A stretch of DNA of 6,375 nucleotides from Aurantibrevibacter sp041749595 (lineage in GTDB: Bacteria > Bacteroidota > Bacteroidia > Flavobacteriales > Flavobacteriaceae), in contig JBGTBA010000097.1 of NCBI GenBank assembly GCA_041749595.1, positions 1 to 6,375 of the forward strand. Reading direction: 5' to 3'. The position numbers were made by a program, and so were the translations under genes. Below the pieces are notes generated by a model. It had not been told where the DNA came from and made no database searches. It saw nothing but the letters and a program-made list of their open reading frames with translations. Below, piece by piece: positions 5,558 to 6,375 of this stretch; position 1 is the first letter of the stretch, and every line of letters begins with the position of its first letter.

Positions 5558-6097
5558 TTATACTGTTAAATCGTTTTCGTTTTGAAGTTCTACTCCTTTT
5601 TTGAAAATAGTTGCAATAACATAGATTACAGCTGCCATCAAAATAAATGCTTGACTATCTACCCAAAACTGACTGAGTTTGTCTATTTCAAAACCGTAAT
5701 ATGTCAAACTTTTTGCGATTTGTCTTGCTATCAAACTTAAAATTCCAATTGAGAAAGTATAGTGGCTGATTTGTGTGCTTTTTTTGGCTACAAAATTGCT
5801 AAATGGCTTTGACAAATCTAATTTTAATAGTAACTCTATCAAAATGTAGAAAAGTATTGCCTTTAATACAGAAATGAATATTACAAAACCATACATACCG
5901 AAATAATCCCATTTGCTTTGTTGATACATACTGCTTAAATCAAGCTTTTGGTATAGGTTACCCACAATTTCCGGCTTAAATACACTATAAACAAAGTTCA
6001 CGATCAGTGCACCTGCTTCTATGCACAAGCCGACAAAAATTATCCATGCTACTATATGCAAGGCTTTAAATACGAAGTTGTTTGTTTTTGACATCAT
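5558..6097 (-). CDS. DUF2975 family four-helix membrane protein
   Basis: An inner-membrane protein of unknown biochemical role in the DUF2975 family. Starting from the first ATG (6097-6095) it has 179 residues. The hydrophobic segments lie at about 14-38 (ALHIVAWIIFVGLCIEAGAL), 66-92, 112-133 and 148-166, with a longer loop between helices 1 and 2 and a short charged C-terminus. The motif LDLSKPFSNFVAKK at about 92-105 is the conserved loop of the family, and ISHYTFSIGILSLIARQ starts helix 3. The frame extends upstream to a TTG at 6124, but the tandem ATG codons at 6097 and 6094 give the usual family N-terminus (MSKTNNFVFKALHIV), so I prefer them. It is the first gene of an operon with the YozG-like regulator. 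The family is paired with such regulators so often that a joint sensing or homeostasis role is likely, but no substrate is known. Confidence 0.88.
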   Translation of the reverse strand: MMSKTNNFVFKALHIVAWIIFVGLCIEAGALIVNFVYSVFKPEIVGNLYQKLDLSSMYQQSKWDYFGMYGFVIFISVLKAILFYILIELLLKLDLSKPFSNFVAKKSTQISHYTFSIGILSLIARQIAKSLTYYGFEIDKLSQFWVDSQAFILMAAVIYVIATIFKKGVELQNENDLTV

Positions 6098-6137
6098 TGT
6101 TAAATTTTTTAATTGATTTGGCAAATATTATAAAAAG

Positions 6138-6179
6138 ATTTATTGATAAACAATAAATAAATGTCTTTTTGCAATAAAT
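6138..6179 (-). promoter_or_regulatory. Candidate operator: repeated CAATAAAT octamers upstream of the DUF2975/XRE operon
   Basis: ATTTATTG (6138-6145) and CAATAAAT (6151-6158) form a perfect 8-bp inverted repeat with a five-base spacer. A third CAATAAAT follows at 6172-6179, exactly 21 bp (two helical turns) from the second. The cluster starts 41 bases upstream of the DUF2975 ATG, where a promoter and an autoregulatory XRE operator would lie. No clean Bacteroidota -7 element could be assigned. AT-rich sequence makes chance repeats more likely. The rest of the window (6189-6375) shows no gene, RNA or repeat I can support. Confidence 0.35.
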
Positions 6180-6375
6180 TTTATTTGCTTCTTCAATGCA
6201 TAATTGATGTCTTTGAAAATTTGCGATTTAACTTATTGTATATAACGAGTCCCTTCAATTTAGCTAACTATTTTGAGATGGGCGCAAAAATTCCCTTACC
6301 CATAAAAGGAGAAAAGAATTTTCGTGTAAAAAACTAAATAAATAGCCGAATCGGGAACATTCTTTAGGATTAATA

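Noticed and set aside
5331..5585. An 84-residue + strand ORF opposite the XRE gene.
   Set aside because: It is the antisense of a clearly coding YozG-like gene and begins within the terminator stem.

Overview
This window looks like accessory DNA from a member of the Bacteroidota, most likely a flavobacterium. The evidence is the Bacteroidota-type relaxase, an integrase of the class with an N-terminal arm domain and a SAM-like core-binding domain, a YozG/DUF2975 gene pair, AT-rich upstream regions without clear Shine-Dalgarno sequences, and tRNA genes that do not encode CCA. No species can be named from the sequence.

Left part (1 to about 4589): the right end of an integrated mobilizable element. 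A relaxase gene, cut off by the left window edge, runs on the + strand (1-2262) and ends at a hairpin. A small DUF6922-type gene follows (2414-2665), overlapped by the decayed remains of an AbiEii-type nucleotidyltransferase toxin (2662-2958, four in-frame stops). Facing these genes is a full-length tyrosine recombinase (3078-4403, - strand). It lacks the first catalytic arginine, as does IntDOT of CTnDOT. An 11-bp tandem repeat lies just upstream of the integrase start. About 100 bp further on lies the 3' half of a tRNA-Asn gene (4546-4589) with no 5' half. This is what an att site is expected to look like on the side of the element away from the intact tRNA. No type IV secretion genes are visible, so the element is probably an integrative mobilizable element that borrows a conjugation apparatus, although such genes could lie beyond the left edge.

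Right part (4590-6375): the flank beyond the att site, probably old chromosome or an older island. It starts with the terminator that presumably once served the tRNA-Asn gene. Next come the 3' end of an unrecognised - strand gene whose stop codon lies inside its own terminator hairpin, and the C-terminal fragment of a REP-associated (Y1, IS200-like) transposase. A run of six hairpins (5092-5290) follows, starting with a REP-like palindrome. The window ends with a two-gene - strand operon: a four-helix DUF2975 membrane protein and, 3 bp downstream, a YozG-like XRE regulator. Repeated CAATAAAT octamers upstream of the operon are a candidate autoregulatory operator.

I did not find a convincing new multi-gene system. 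The most interesting points are the att junction, the integrase active site, the orphaned antitoxin, the structured stretch after the transposase fragment, and an apparent internal duplication in the long relaxase C-terminal region.
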